A DNA stretch of 64,000 nt from Didemnitutus sp041906465. GTDB taxonomy: Bacteria > Verrucomicrobiota > Verrucomicrobiia > Opitutales > Opitutaceae. The translations under genes and the position numbers were made by a program. The stretch covers positions 1-64,000 of the forward strand of contig JAYRJE010000014.1 of the NCBI GenBank assembly GCA_041906465.1. Direction: 5' to 3'. The notes beneath the pieces are model-generated. The model worked only from the letters and a program-made list of their open reading frames with translations. It was not told the origin of the DNA and made no database searches. Positions 32,140 to 39,168 of the stretch are shown one piece after another (position 1 is the first letter of the stretch; the number at the start of each line of letters is the position of its first letter).

Positions 32140-32180
32140 CGCTGAAAACGAAACAACCCGCGCTGCACCGCGCGGGTTGT
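32140..32180 (-). terminator. Intrinsic terminator of the nifJ-dehydrogenase unit
   Basis: Stem ACAACCCGCGC/GCGCGGGTTGT with a 6-base loop (32153-32180). Read on the minus strand, downstream of the gene ending at 32206, it is followed by TTCGTTTT. It may also stop plus-strand reading from the PAS gene. Confidence 0.7.
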
Positions 32181-32205
32181 TGCAGTCTGGGCTATGGCCC
32201 CAGGT

Positions 32206-33198
32206 TCACTCCCGCCAAAGCTGGAGCGAACGAAGGTAGTTGCCGCGCTCGTAGGCTTCCGGGTCCGGGCAGTTGCGCAGGCTGAGCGCGCCGCGCATCT
32301 CGGAGACGGAGTTGTATTCGAACTTCTCCATCCAGAGTTTCAGCTCCGTGAGGATGTTGCCGAGCGTGTCCGGCCCGTCGCGCAGGAGCGCGGCGACCAC
32401 TTGCACCGCGTCGGCGCCGGCGAGCAGGGCCTTCACGACTTCGGCAGCGCTGTGCACGCCGCCTGAGCACGCGAGGCTCAGCTTCACCTGGTCGCGGAGC
32501 AGCGCGAGCGCGCGAAGGCGCAGACGCAGATCCTCGGGCGAGGAGAGGCCGAGTCGCGGCACGACGTCGAAGGTCTCTATGTCGATCTCGGGCTGGAAGA
32601 TTCGGTTGAACAACACGACGCCGTTGACGCCGGTCTCCTCAAGCTTGCCCACGAGGTGGACGGGCGAGGTGAAGAACGGCGAGAGCTTCATCGCGATCGG
32701 AATCTGCACGCTCGCCCGCACCGTGCGCGCAATCTCCAGCACCCGGTCTTCGATCTCGGCGGACGATTCGTCGCGCCGCGTGGCGAAGAAGTAGGTGTTG
32801 AGCTCGAGCGCATCGGCGCCGGCTTTCTCCATCAGGCGCGCGTAATCCGTCCAGGAACCGAGATGCGTGCCGTTGAGCGATGCAATCACGGGTAGGCTGG
32901 TCGCGGCCTTGATCGCGGTGAGGCGATCAAGGTATTCGTCCGGCCCGAGCAAGTAGTCCTGGCCCTGCGGGAAGAACGACGTCGCTTCCGCGAAGTTGTC
33001 CTGCCAGCGCTCGATGTGACGCGACACTGCGACGGCGTTGCCCTCGATCTGTTCGGCGAACAGCGAGTGCATGACGATCGCGGACGCGCCGGCGTCCTCG
33101 AGCTTGCGAATGTTGTCGAGACGCATCGCGAGGGGCGACGCGCCCGGCATCAGCGGGCTCTTGAGTTCAAGGCCGAGATACTTGGTCGTGAGGTTCAT
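32206..33198 (-). CDS. Dihydroorotate dehydrogenase-like protein
   Basis: A 330-residue FMN-binding TIM barrel of the dihydroorotate dehydrogenase/PreA type: start MNLTTKYLGLELKSPLMPGASPLA, then SLNGTHLGSWTDYARLMEKAGADALELNTYF, IPIAMKLSPFF (phosphate- and FMN-contacting Lys), VVLFNRIFQPEIDIE and LACSGGVHSAAEVVKALLAGADAVQVVAALL. A catalytic Cys/Ser loop typical of true PyrD is not obvious, and genes of this subgroup are often next to pyruvate:ferredoxin oxidoreductase, as here (15 bases downstream of nifJ). It therefore likely serves another redox reaction. Substrate unknown. Confidence 0.85.
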   Translation of the reverse strand: MNLTTKYLGLELKSPLMPGASPLAMRLDNIRKLEDAGASAIVMHSLFAEQIEGNAVAVSRHIERWQDNFAEATSFFPQGQDYLLGPDEYLDRLTAIKAATSLPVIASLNGTHLGSWTDYARLMEKAGADALELNTYFFATRRDESSAEIEDRVLEIARTVRASVQIPIAMKLSPFFTSPVHLVGKLEETGVNGVVLFNRIFQPEIDIETFDVVPRLGLSSPEDLRLRLRALALLRDQVKLSLACSGGVHSAAEVVKALLAGADAVQVVAALLRDGPDTLGNILTELKLWMEKFEYNSVSEMRGALSLRNCPDPEAYERGNYLRSLQLWRE

Positions 33199-33213
33199 GG
33201 GGGCGAAGTGTCC

Positions 33214-36200
33214 TCAGTTGTTCGGTTTGGCCTCGGGCGCGGGTGCGGCCGGTGCGGCGGGCTTCGGCGCCGCGGCGTTGGCAGCGAGCTGTTGGTAGCT
33301 GGCGACGCGTTTGTCGACGGCCTTCTGGGCTTGGTCGGCGAGATTCGCGGCGCGCTCCGGGTTGGCTTTGAAGAGCACCTGGTAACGCAGCTCGTTCTTC
33401 GTGTAGGCGCTGAGCGGCTGCTTGGGCGCGCCCGAGTCCATCACGTCGACCGGCAGGTTCTTCGCGGCGCGCTCCGGATCGTGACGGAACAGCGGCCAGT
33501 AACCGGTCTCGACGGCCAGCTTTTGCTGGTCGAGGCCGTTGGCGAGCGAATAGCCGTGCGCGATGCAGTGCGAGTAGGCGATGATGAGGGACGGTCCGGG
33601 ATGCTTCTCGGCCTCGATGAAGGCCTGCACCGTCTGGCTGTCCTTCGCGCCCATCGCCACACGGGCGACGTAGACGTGGCCGTAGTGTGCGGCCATTTGC
33701 GCGAGGTCCTTCTTGTCGGTGTCCTTGCCGGCGGCGGAGAACTTCGCGACCGCGCCGAGCGGCGTGGACTTCGAACGCTGACCGCCGGTGTTCGAGTAAA
33801 CCTCGGTGTCGAGGACGAGGATGTTGACCTTGCGGCCGCTCGCCAGGACGTGGTCGAGGCCGCCGTAGCCGATGTCGTAGGCCCAGCCGTCGCCGCCGAT
33901 GATCCACACGGACTTCTTCACGAGGTAGTCCGCGAGTTCGAGCAGGCGCTTGGCGCGCTCGTCGGAAGCGAGGGCGGGGAGGAGCTTCTTCAGCGCGGCA
34001 ACATGACCGCGCGCAACCGCGATGCCGGCGTCGGTGAGCTGGTCGGCGGCCGTGATGCCGTTGACGATCTCAGCGGGCAGCTGCGGCGCGAGCTCCTTGA
34101 GAAGCTGCAGCGACTGGACGGCGAGCTGGTCGACGCCCGCGCGGATGCCGAGGCCGTATTCGGCGTTGTCTTCGAAGAGCGAGTTGGACCAGGCCGGGCC
34201 GCGACCGTCACGATTCGTCGTGTAGGGCGTGGTCGGCAAGTTGCCGCCGTAGATCGAGGAGCAGCCCGTCGCGTTGGAGATCAGCAGGCGGTCGCCGTAG
34301 AGCTGCGTGAGCAGCTTCAGGTAAGGCGTCTCGCCGCAACCCGTGCACGCACCGGAGAACTCGATGAGCGGCTCGCGGAATTGCGTGCCCTTGACGGTGT
34401 CCTCGAGCAGCGCGGCCGGAGCCGGCGGAAGGTTGAGGAAGAAGTCGAAGTTCGCGCGCTCCTTTTCGAGCAGCGGTTCGATCGGAGCCATCATGATGGC
34501 CTTGCGCTTGAGGTCGGTCTTGTCCTTCGCGGGGCAGACCTTGTGGCAGAGCGTGCAACCCGTGCAGTCCTCGGGCGCGACTTGGATCGAGTATTGGTAG
34601 TTCGGCGCGGCGGCGCTCTTGAGCTTGGTGCTCTTGAACGTCTCGGGCGCGCCGGCCTTGTCGGCGTCGGGGAACGCGGCGCAGCGGATGGCGGCGTGCG
34701 GGCACACCATCACGCACTTGTTGCACTGGATGCAGAGCGCGGGATCCCAGGTCGGAATTTCGAGCGCGATGTTGCGCTTTTCCCACTTGGTGGTCGCGAC
34801 CGGCCAGGTGCCGTCGATCGGGAACGCGCTGACGGGCAGCTCGTCGCCGCGGTTGGCGAGCATCATGGCGGTGACGCGCTGGACGAACTCCGGCGCGCTC
34901 TTCGCCACCACCGGCGGACGCGAGAAGCGCGCGGTGACGGCGCCGGGGACGACGACTTCGTGCATCGCGGCGAGCGCGGCGTCGACGGCGGCGTTGTTCT
35001 TGGCGACGACGGCGTCGCCCTTCTTGCCGTAGGTTTTCTTGATCGCGTATTTGATGGCGGCGATCGCCTCGTCGCGCGGGAGGACACCCGACAGCGCGAA
35101 GAAGCACGTCTGCATGATCGTGTTGATCTGGCCACCCATGCCGGCCGCGCGGGCGACCGTGTAGGCGTCGATCGAGTAGACCTTGAGCTTGAGCTCGATG
35201 ATGCGCGCTTGGACTTCACTCGGGAGGCGGTCCCAGACTTTGTCGGCGGGCGTCGCGACGTTGAGCAGGAGCGTCGCGCCCGGGCGGGCCTGCGCGAGGA
35301 CTTCCATGCGCTCGACGAAGGGGAAGTGGTGCACCGCCACGAAGTCGGCGTTCGCGATCAGATACGGCGCGCGGATCGGCTTCGGGCCGAAACGCAGGTG
35401 CGAGATCGTCATCGCGCCGGACTTCTTGGAATCGTAGACGAAGAAGCCCTGGGCGTTCAGGTCGGTGCCTTCGCCGATGATCTTAATGGAGTTCTTGTTC
35501 GCGCCGACGGTGCCGTCCGCGCCGAGACCGAAGAACATCGCGCGGCGCGTGTCGTCGGTTTCGAGATCGAACTTCTCGTCGTAGGGCAGGGAGAGCTTCG
35601 TGACGTCGTCGTTGATGCCGACGGTGAAGCGCTTCTTGGGCGTGGCGGTGGCGAGGTCGTCGTAGACGGCCTTGGCCATCGCGGGCGTGAATTCCTTCGA
35701 ACCGAGGCCGTAGCGGCCGCCGACGAGTTCCACTTTGCCCACGCGGTCGCTCTCGTAGAGCGCGGCGGCGACGTCGAGGAACAGCGGCTCGCCGATCGCG
35801 CCCGGTTCCTTCGTGCGATCGAGGACGGAGATCTTGCGAACCGTCTTCGGCAGCGCGGCCAGGAGGGCGTTGGCGTCGAGCGGGCGATAGAGGCGGACCT
35901 TGAGCACGCCGGTCTTCTGGCCCTTGGCGTTCAGCCAAGCGGAAGTTTCGGCGACGGTCTCGGCGCCCGAACCCATGACGACGATCACGCGGTCGGCGTC
36001 CGGCGCGCCCTCGTAATCATACAGCTTGTAGGCGCGGCCGGTGCGGACGGCGAAGCTGTCGAACAGTTCCTGCACGACGCCAGGGACGGCATCGTAGAAC
36101 TTGTTCGCGCCTTCGCGGGCCTGGAAGAACACGTCGGGATTCTGCGCGGTGCCGCGGATCGACGGACGATCGGGCGTCAGCGCCTTTTGGCGGAAGGCTT

Positions 36201-36813
36201 CGATCGCGCCCGGCGGGAGCAGCGCGCGCAGGTCGTCGTCGGAGAGGAGATTGATCTTCTGCACTTCGTGCGACGTGCGAAAGCCATCGAAGAAGTGGAT
36301 GAACGGCACGCGCGTGCGCAGCGTGGCCGCGTGGGCGATGGCCGAGAAGTCGAGCGCTTCCTGCACCGAGTTGGCGCAGAGCATCGCGGAGCCGGTCTGG
36401 CGGCAGGCCATGACGTCGCCGTGGTCGCAGAAGATCGACAGCGCGTGCGTCGCGAGCGAGCGCGCGGTGACGTGCAGCACGAACGGATGCAGCTCGCCCG
36501 CGATCTTGTAGAGATTCGGGATCATCAGCAGCAGGCCCTGCGAGGCCGTGAACGAGCTGGCGAGCGCGCCCGCGTTCAATGCACCGTGGAGCGCGCCGGC
36601 GGCGCCGCCCTCGGATTGCATTTCGATGACCTCGGGAACGTGGTTCCAGAGGTTCTTGCGGCCTTGGGCGGACCACTCATCGACCCACTCACCCATCGGC
36701 GACGACGGCGTGATCGGATAGATGGCGAAAAGTTCGCTCAGACGATAGGCAACAGTGGCAACGGCCTCATTGGCGTCCAAGGTCGCGGTTTGCGGAACAG
36801 GGCGTGAGATCAT
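33214..36813 (-). CDS. nifJ: Pyruvate:ferredoxin (flavodoxin) oxidoreductase
   Basis: Converts pyruvate and CoA to acetyl-CoA, CO2 and reduced ferredoxin/flavodoxin; an enzyme of anaerobic or microaerobic energy metabolism. The single 1199-residue chain has the fused order of this family: domain I (YRLSELFAIYPITPSSPMGEWVD...), domain II, the gamma domain, a two-[4Fe-4S] ferredoxin domain (CIQCNKCVMVCPH and CTGCTLCHKVCPA), and the TPP domain (CTGCGETPYLKLL, NATGCSSIYGGNLPTTPYT, GGDGWAYDIGYGGLDHVL). The C-terminus ends in a Pro/Ala-rich tail. Length is normal. Leader ATCCTTTTCCACC is Shine-Dalgarno-free. Divergent from rpmI across a 285-base gap that holds direct repeats. Confidence 0.96.
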   Translation of the reverse strand: MISRPVPQTATLDANEAVATVAYRLSELFAIYPITPSSPMGEWVDEWSAQGRKNLWNHVPEVIEMQSEGGAAGALHGALNAGALASSFTASQGLLLMIPNLYKIAGELHPFVLHVTARSLATHALSIFCDHGDVMACRQTGSAMLCANSVQEALDFSAIAHAATLRTRVPFIHFFDGFRTSHEVQKINLLSDDDLRALLPPGAIEAFRQKALTPDRPSIRGTAQNPDVFFQAREGANKFYDAVPGVVQELFDSFAVRTGRAYKLYDYEGAPDADRVIVVMGSGAETVAETSAWLNAKGQKTGVLKVRLYRPLDANALLAALPKTVRKISVLDRTKEPGAIGEPLFLDVAAALYESDRVGKVELVGGRYGLGSKEFTPAMAKAVYDDLATATPKKRFTVGINDDVTKLSLPYDEKFDLETDDTRRAMFFGLGADGTVGANKNSIKIIGEGTDLNAQGFFVYDSKKSGAMTISHLRFGPKPIRAPYLIANADFVAVHHFPFVERMEVLAQARPGATLLLNVATPADKVWDRLPSEVQARIIELKLKVYSIDAYTVARAAGMGGQINTIMQTCFFALSGVLPRDEAIAAIKYAIKKTYGKKGDAVVAKNNAAVDAALAAMHEVVVPGAVTARFSRPPVVAKSAPEFVQRVTAMMLANRGDELPVSAFPIDGTWPVATTKWEKRNIALEIPTWDPALCIQCNKCVMVCPHAAIRCAAFPDADKAGAPETFKSTKLKSAAAPNYQYSIQVAPEDCTGCTLCHKVCPAKDKTDLKRKAIMMAPIEPLLEKERANFDFFLNLPPAPAALLEDTVKGTQFREPLIEFSGACTGCGETPYLKLLTQLYGDRLLISNATGCSSIYGGNLPTTPYTTNRDGRGPAWSNSLFEDNAEYGLGIRAGVDQLAVQSLQLLKELAPQLPAEIVNGITAADQLTDAGIAVARGHVAALKKLLPALASDERAKRLLELADYLVKKSVWIIGGDGWAYDIGYGGLDHVLASGRKVNILVLDTEVYSNTGGQRSKSTPLGAVAKFSAAGKDTDKKDLAQMAAHYGHVYVARVAMGAKDSQTVQAFIEAEKHPGPSLIIAYSHCIAHGYSLANGLDQQKLAVETGYWPLFRHDPERAAKNLPVDVMDSGAPKQPLSAYTKNELRYQVLFKANPERAANLADQAQKAVDKRVASYQQLAANAAAPKPAAPAAPAPEAKPNN

Positions 36814-36859
36814 GGTGGAAAAGGATGCGGCGTGGCCGCGGAGCTATTTCTACCGTCCC

Positions 36860-36901
36860 TGTGCATACGTTGCTGCGCATGACTTGTGCATTCGTGCGCA
36901 T
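36860..36901. repeat. Two direct copies of TGTGCAT-spacer-TGCGCAT
   Basis: TGTGCAT at 36860-36866 with TGCGCAT at 36874-36880, and TGTGCAT at 36885-36891 with TGCGCAT at 36895-36901. They lie about 50-90 bases upstream of nifJ in the nifJ/rpmI divergent gap, where a regulator could bind. The remainder of the gap shows no gene; infC is not there. Confidence 0.4.
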
Positions 36902-37098
36902 TGCCTCTGAGGAGCGAAACCGCACCCCGAAATCTTTCATAAGTGAAATTATTGAATGCATTTCCGCGGCCCTTGATACACAGATGGGCGAGCCTTCAAA
37001 AACGGCGCCGGCGACACGCGCACCCGGCACGCGGGCTGGCCGGAAGAAATTCCCCTTGCCAACGATGCCGCGGCTCTCTGTTTTCGTCCGCTCTCGTC

Positions 37099-37293
37099 AT
37101 GCAAAAGACCAAAAAGTCCGTCGCCAAGCGCTTCAAGCTGTCCGCCAAGGGCAAGCTGATCCGCCGCACGCCCGGCTTCCGTCACCTGCTGGCCGCGAAG
37201 AGCACGAAGTCCAAACGCCGTGCTTCCCGCGACAAGCTCGTGGCCGATGGCCATGCGGAGCCGCTCAAGCGCTGCCTCCCGTTCGGCCTCTAA
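37099..37293 (+). CDS. rpmI: 50S ribosomal protein L35
   Basis: A 64-residue basic protein with the L35 pattern: MQKTKKSVAKRFKLSAKGKLIRR, then HLLAAKSTKSKRRASRDKLV and the ending LKRCLPFG. The first ATG of the open frame lies far upstream and has no homology, so 37099 is chosen. L35 usually follows infC; here infC is absent and the gene is headed by its own leader. rplT follows 86 bases later. Confidence 0.95.
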   Translation: MQKTKKSVAKRFKLSAKGKLIRRTPGFRHLLAAKSTKSKRRASRDKLVADGHAEPLKRCLPFGL

Positions 37294-37320
37294 ACCAAGC
37301 CGCAACGACAACCATAACTT

Positions 37321-37360
37321 CGCCAGGCGGGTGAACGTCTAACGAACCGACCCGCCGGCG
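37321..37360 (+). promoter_or_regulatory. Hairpin in the rpmI-rplT gap
   Basis: CGCC-A-GGCGGGT pairs with ACCCGCC-GGCG around a 17-base loop, 20 bases before rplT. Ribosomal protein L20 often represses its own operon by binding leader RNA, so this could be a control element; binding is not shown by the sequence alone. Confidence 0.4.
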
Positions 37361-37379
37361 ACCAAAACCAAAACTAAAC

Positions 37380-37754
37380 ATGGCTCGTGTCACCAACTCC
37401 CCCGCGTCGCGCAAGCGCCGCAAGAAAGTGCTGAAATACGCCAAGGGCTATTTCGGCAACAAGTCGAAGCTGTTCCGCTACGCCAAAGAAGCGGTCCAGC
37501 ACGCCTGGCAATACGCCTACATCGACCGCAAGAAGAAGAAGGCCAACATGCGTGGCCTTTGGATCGTGCGTCTCAATGCGGCGTGCCGCGAAGCCGGCAT
37601 CAGCTACAGCCGCTTCATCGAAGGCCTCAAGGCCGCCAACATCCTGCTCGACCGTCGCGCCCTCTCCGAGATCGCGATCGCCGATGCCGTCGCTTTTAAG
37701 GCGCTGGTCGCGAAAGCCCAGGACGCGTTGAAGGCGAAGGCCGCCAAGGCCTGA
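37380..37754 (+). CDS. rplT: 50S ribosomal protein L20
   Basis: A 124-residue L20: MARVTNSPASRKRRKKVLKYAKGYFGNKSKLFRYAKEAVQ is the long basic N-terminal helix, and WIVRLNAACREAGISYSRFIEGLKAANILLDRRALSEIA the globular domain. It binds 23S rRNA early in assembly. Leader CCAAAACCAAAACTAAAC is C/A-only, one of the clearest Shine-Dalgarno-free starts here. An intrinsic terminator and an inverted repeat separate it from pheS. Confidence 0.97.
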   Translation: MARVTNSPASRKRRKKVLKYAKGYFGNKSKLFRYAKEAVQHAWQYAYIDRKKKKANMRGLWIVRLNAACREAGISYSRFIEGLKAANILLDRRALSEIAIADAVAFKALVAKAQDALKAKAAKA

Positions 37755-37852
37755 AGCACGCAAGGGTAGGGCGAGTCGTCCCCGACGAGCCGCCCACCCG
37801 CCAACGCGAGCCGGCTAGAGGCTCGCCTTCGGTTTCACCAACCACTTCCCTG

Positions 37853-37890
37853 AAGGACGGGCTGCCCAAAGCACCCGTCCTTTTGTTTTT
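37853..37890 (+). terminator. Intrinsic terminator after rplT
   Basis: Stem AAGGACGGG/CCCGTCCTT around a 12-base loop, followed by TTGTTTTTT. Confidence 0.8.
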
Positions 37891-37907
37891 TCCGCCGAGC
37901 CATCGTT

Positions 37908-37996
37908 CTCGTTCCTCGTAATCTTAATCGTTCTCTCCAGCCGAGACGCCCGCAACCACCCGAGAGAACGATTACGATTAAGATTACGAGAACGAG
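37908..37996. repeat. Long imperfect inverted repeat built of GATTAC/GATTAAG units upstream of pheS
   Basis: Left arm 37908-37936 and right arm 37963-37996 are inverse copies; they share CTCGTAATCTTAATCG and GTTCTCT in the left-arm sense and differ by one extra six-base unit in the right arm and one extra base in the left. The arms are short AT-rich modules in GC-rich surroundings. The right arm ends 29 bases before pheS, so transcripts would fold into a long hairpin in its leader. Confidence 0.7.
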
Positions 37997-38025
37997 TCGA
38001 GCCACGGACCAAGTTTCTCCTTCCG

Positions 38026-39069
38026 ATGCAAGACACCTTGAACGCCCTTCTCGCCAAAGCGCCCGCGGAACTCGCGGCGCTGAAGTCGCGCGCCGAATTC
38101 GAGGCCGCGAAGGCCCGCTACGTCGGCCCCAACGGCGAGTTCACCGCCCTCATGAAACAGCTCGGCACCGTGCCGAAGGAGCAGCGCCCCGTCATGGGCA
38201 AGCTCATCAATGAGGCCAAAGGCCAGCTCCAAGCCCAACTCGACGCCACGCTCGCGCGCATCGCCGACGCCGAGATCGCCGCCCAACTCGGGCCCGCCGT
38301 CGATCCGACGCTGCCGTCGCCCGACGCCGGCCCCGGCACCTACCACCCGCTCACGCAAGTCCGCGAAGAGATGTGCCGCATCATGCGCAAGGCCGGCTTC
38401 ACCGTCGTCGAAGGCCCCGAGGTCGAGACGGAGTATTACTGCTTCGACGCGCTCAACACCGCGCCCGATCACCCCGCGCGCGACGCGCAGGACACGTTCT
38501 ATTTCCCGGAGGCCGCGCGCTTCGGCAACGTCTCGCGCAAGGTCGAGGGCGAGAAATACCTTCTCCGCACGCACACCTCATCCGTGCAGATCCGCACGAT
38601 GCTGAAGGGCCAGCCGCCCATCCGCGTGATCTCGCCCGGCCGCGTCTATCGCCGCGACACCACCGACGCCACGCACAGCGCCAACTTCCACCAGCTCGAA
38701 GGCCTCTACGTGGACAAGAACGTCACCGTCCGCGACCTGAAGGCGATGCTCGACTACATCTTCGCCTCGCTGCTCGGCAAGGGCACGACGACGCGCTTCC
38801 GCCCGCACTACTTCAGCTACACCGAGCCGTCCTTCGAGGTCGATCTCTCCGCCAAGCACCTGCCGAAGGTGAACAAGGAGTGGATCGAGATCGGCGGTTG
38901 CGGCATGGTCGATCCGGCCGTGTTCGAAGCCGTCGGCTACGACCCCAACGTCTGGAGCGGCTACGCTTTCGGCATGGGCCTCGAGCGCCTCGCGATGCTC
39001 GTCTACGGCATCGATGACATCCGCTACTTCTACCAGAACGACGTCCGTTTCCTGAAACAGTTCGCCTGA
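38026..39069 (+). CDS. pheS: Phenylalanyl-tRNA synthetase alpha subunit
   Basis: Catalytic subunit of the alpha2beta2 enzyme, 347 residues. The N-terminal coiled coil (residues 1-85) is followed by class II motifs: motif 1 region HPLTQVREEMCRIMRKAGF, motif 2 (RTHTSSVQIRTM...RVISPGRVYRRDTTDATHSANFHQLEG), and motif 3 (GCGMVDPAVFEAVGY...GYAFGMGLERLAML). YFSYTEPSFEVD is the conserved Phe-binding strand. pheT lies 99 bases downstream across a repeat. Confidence 0.97.
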   Translation: MQDTLNALLAKAPAELAALKSRAEFEAAKARYVGPNGEFTALMKQLGTVPKEQRPVMGKLINEAKGQLQAQLDATLARIADAEIAAQLGPAVDPTLPSPDAGPGTYHPLTQVREEMCRIMRKAGFTVVEGPEVETEYYCFDALNTAPDHPARDAQDTFYFPEAARFGNVSRKVEGEKYLLRTHTSSVQIRTMLKGQPPIRVISPGRVYRRDTTDATHSANFHQLEGLYVDKNVTVRDLKAMLDYIFASLLGKGTTTRFRPHYFSYTEPSFEVDLSAKHLPKVNKEWIEIGGCGMVDPAVFEAVGYDPNVWSGYAFGMGLERLAMLVYGIDDIRYFYQNDVRFLKQFA

Positions 39070-39076
39070 GCTTTTG

Positions 39077-39148
39077 AACCACAGATGAACACAGATTCAC
39101 ACAGATGTGTTCATCTTCATCCGTGTTCATCTGTGTGCATCTGTGGTT
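39077..39148. repeat. Inverted repeat with ACCACAGATG ends between pheS and pheT
   Basis: AACCACAGATG at 39077-39087 is the inverse of CATCTGTGGTT at 39138-39148; the inside is made of ACACAGAT/ATCTGTGT modules (three on the left, two on the right). The element fills most of the pheS-pheT gap. Similar ACCACAGATGAACACAG-type intergenic repeats are known to me from several Planctomycetes/Verrucomicrobia genomes; I cannot verify this here. Confidence 0.75.
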
Positions 39149-39168
39149 AAGTTTTTCTCCATCTCTCC

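Noticed and set aside
33016..36807. A 1263-codon open frame antisense to nifJ
   Set aside because: Low-complexity Arg/Val/Gly/Glu-rich translation without domains; mirror artefact of the codon usage of nifJ.
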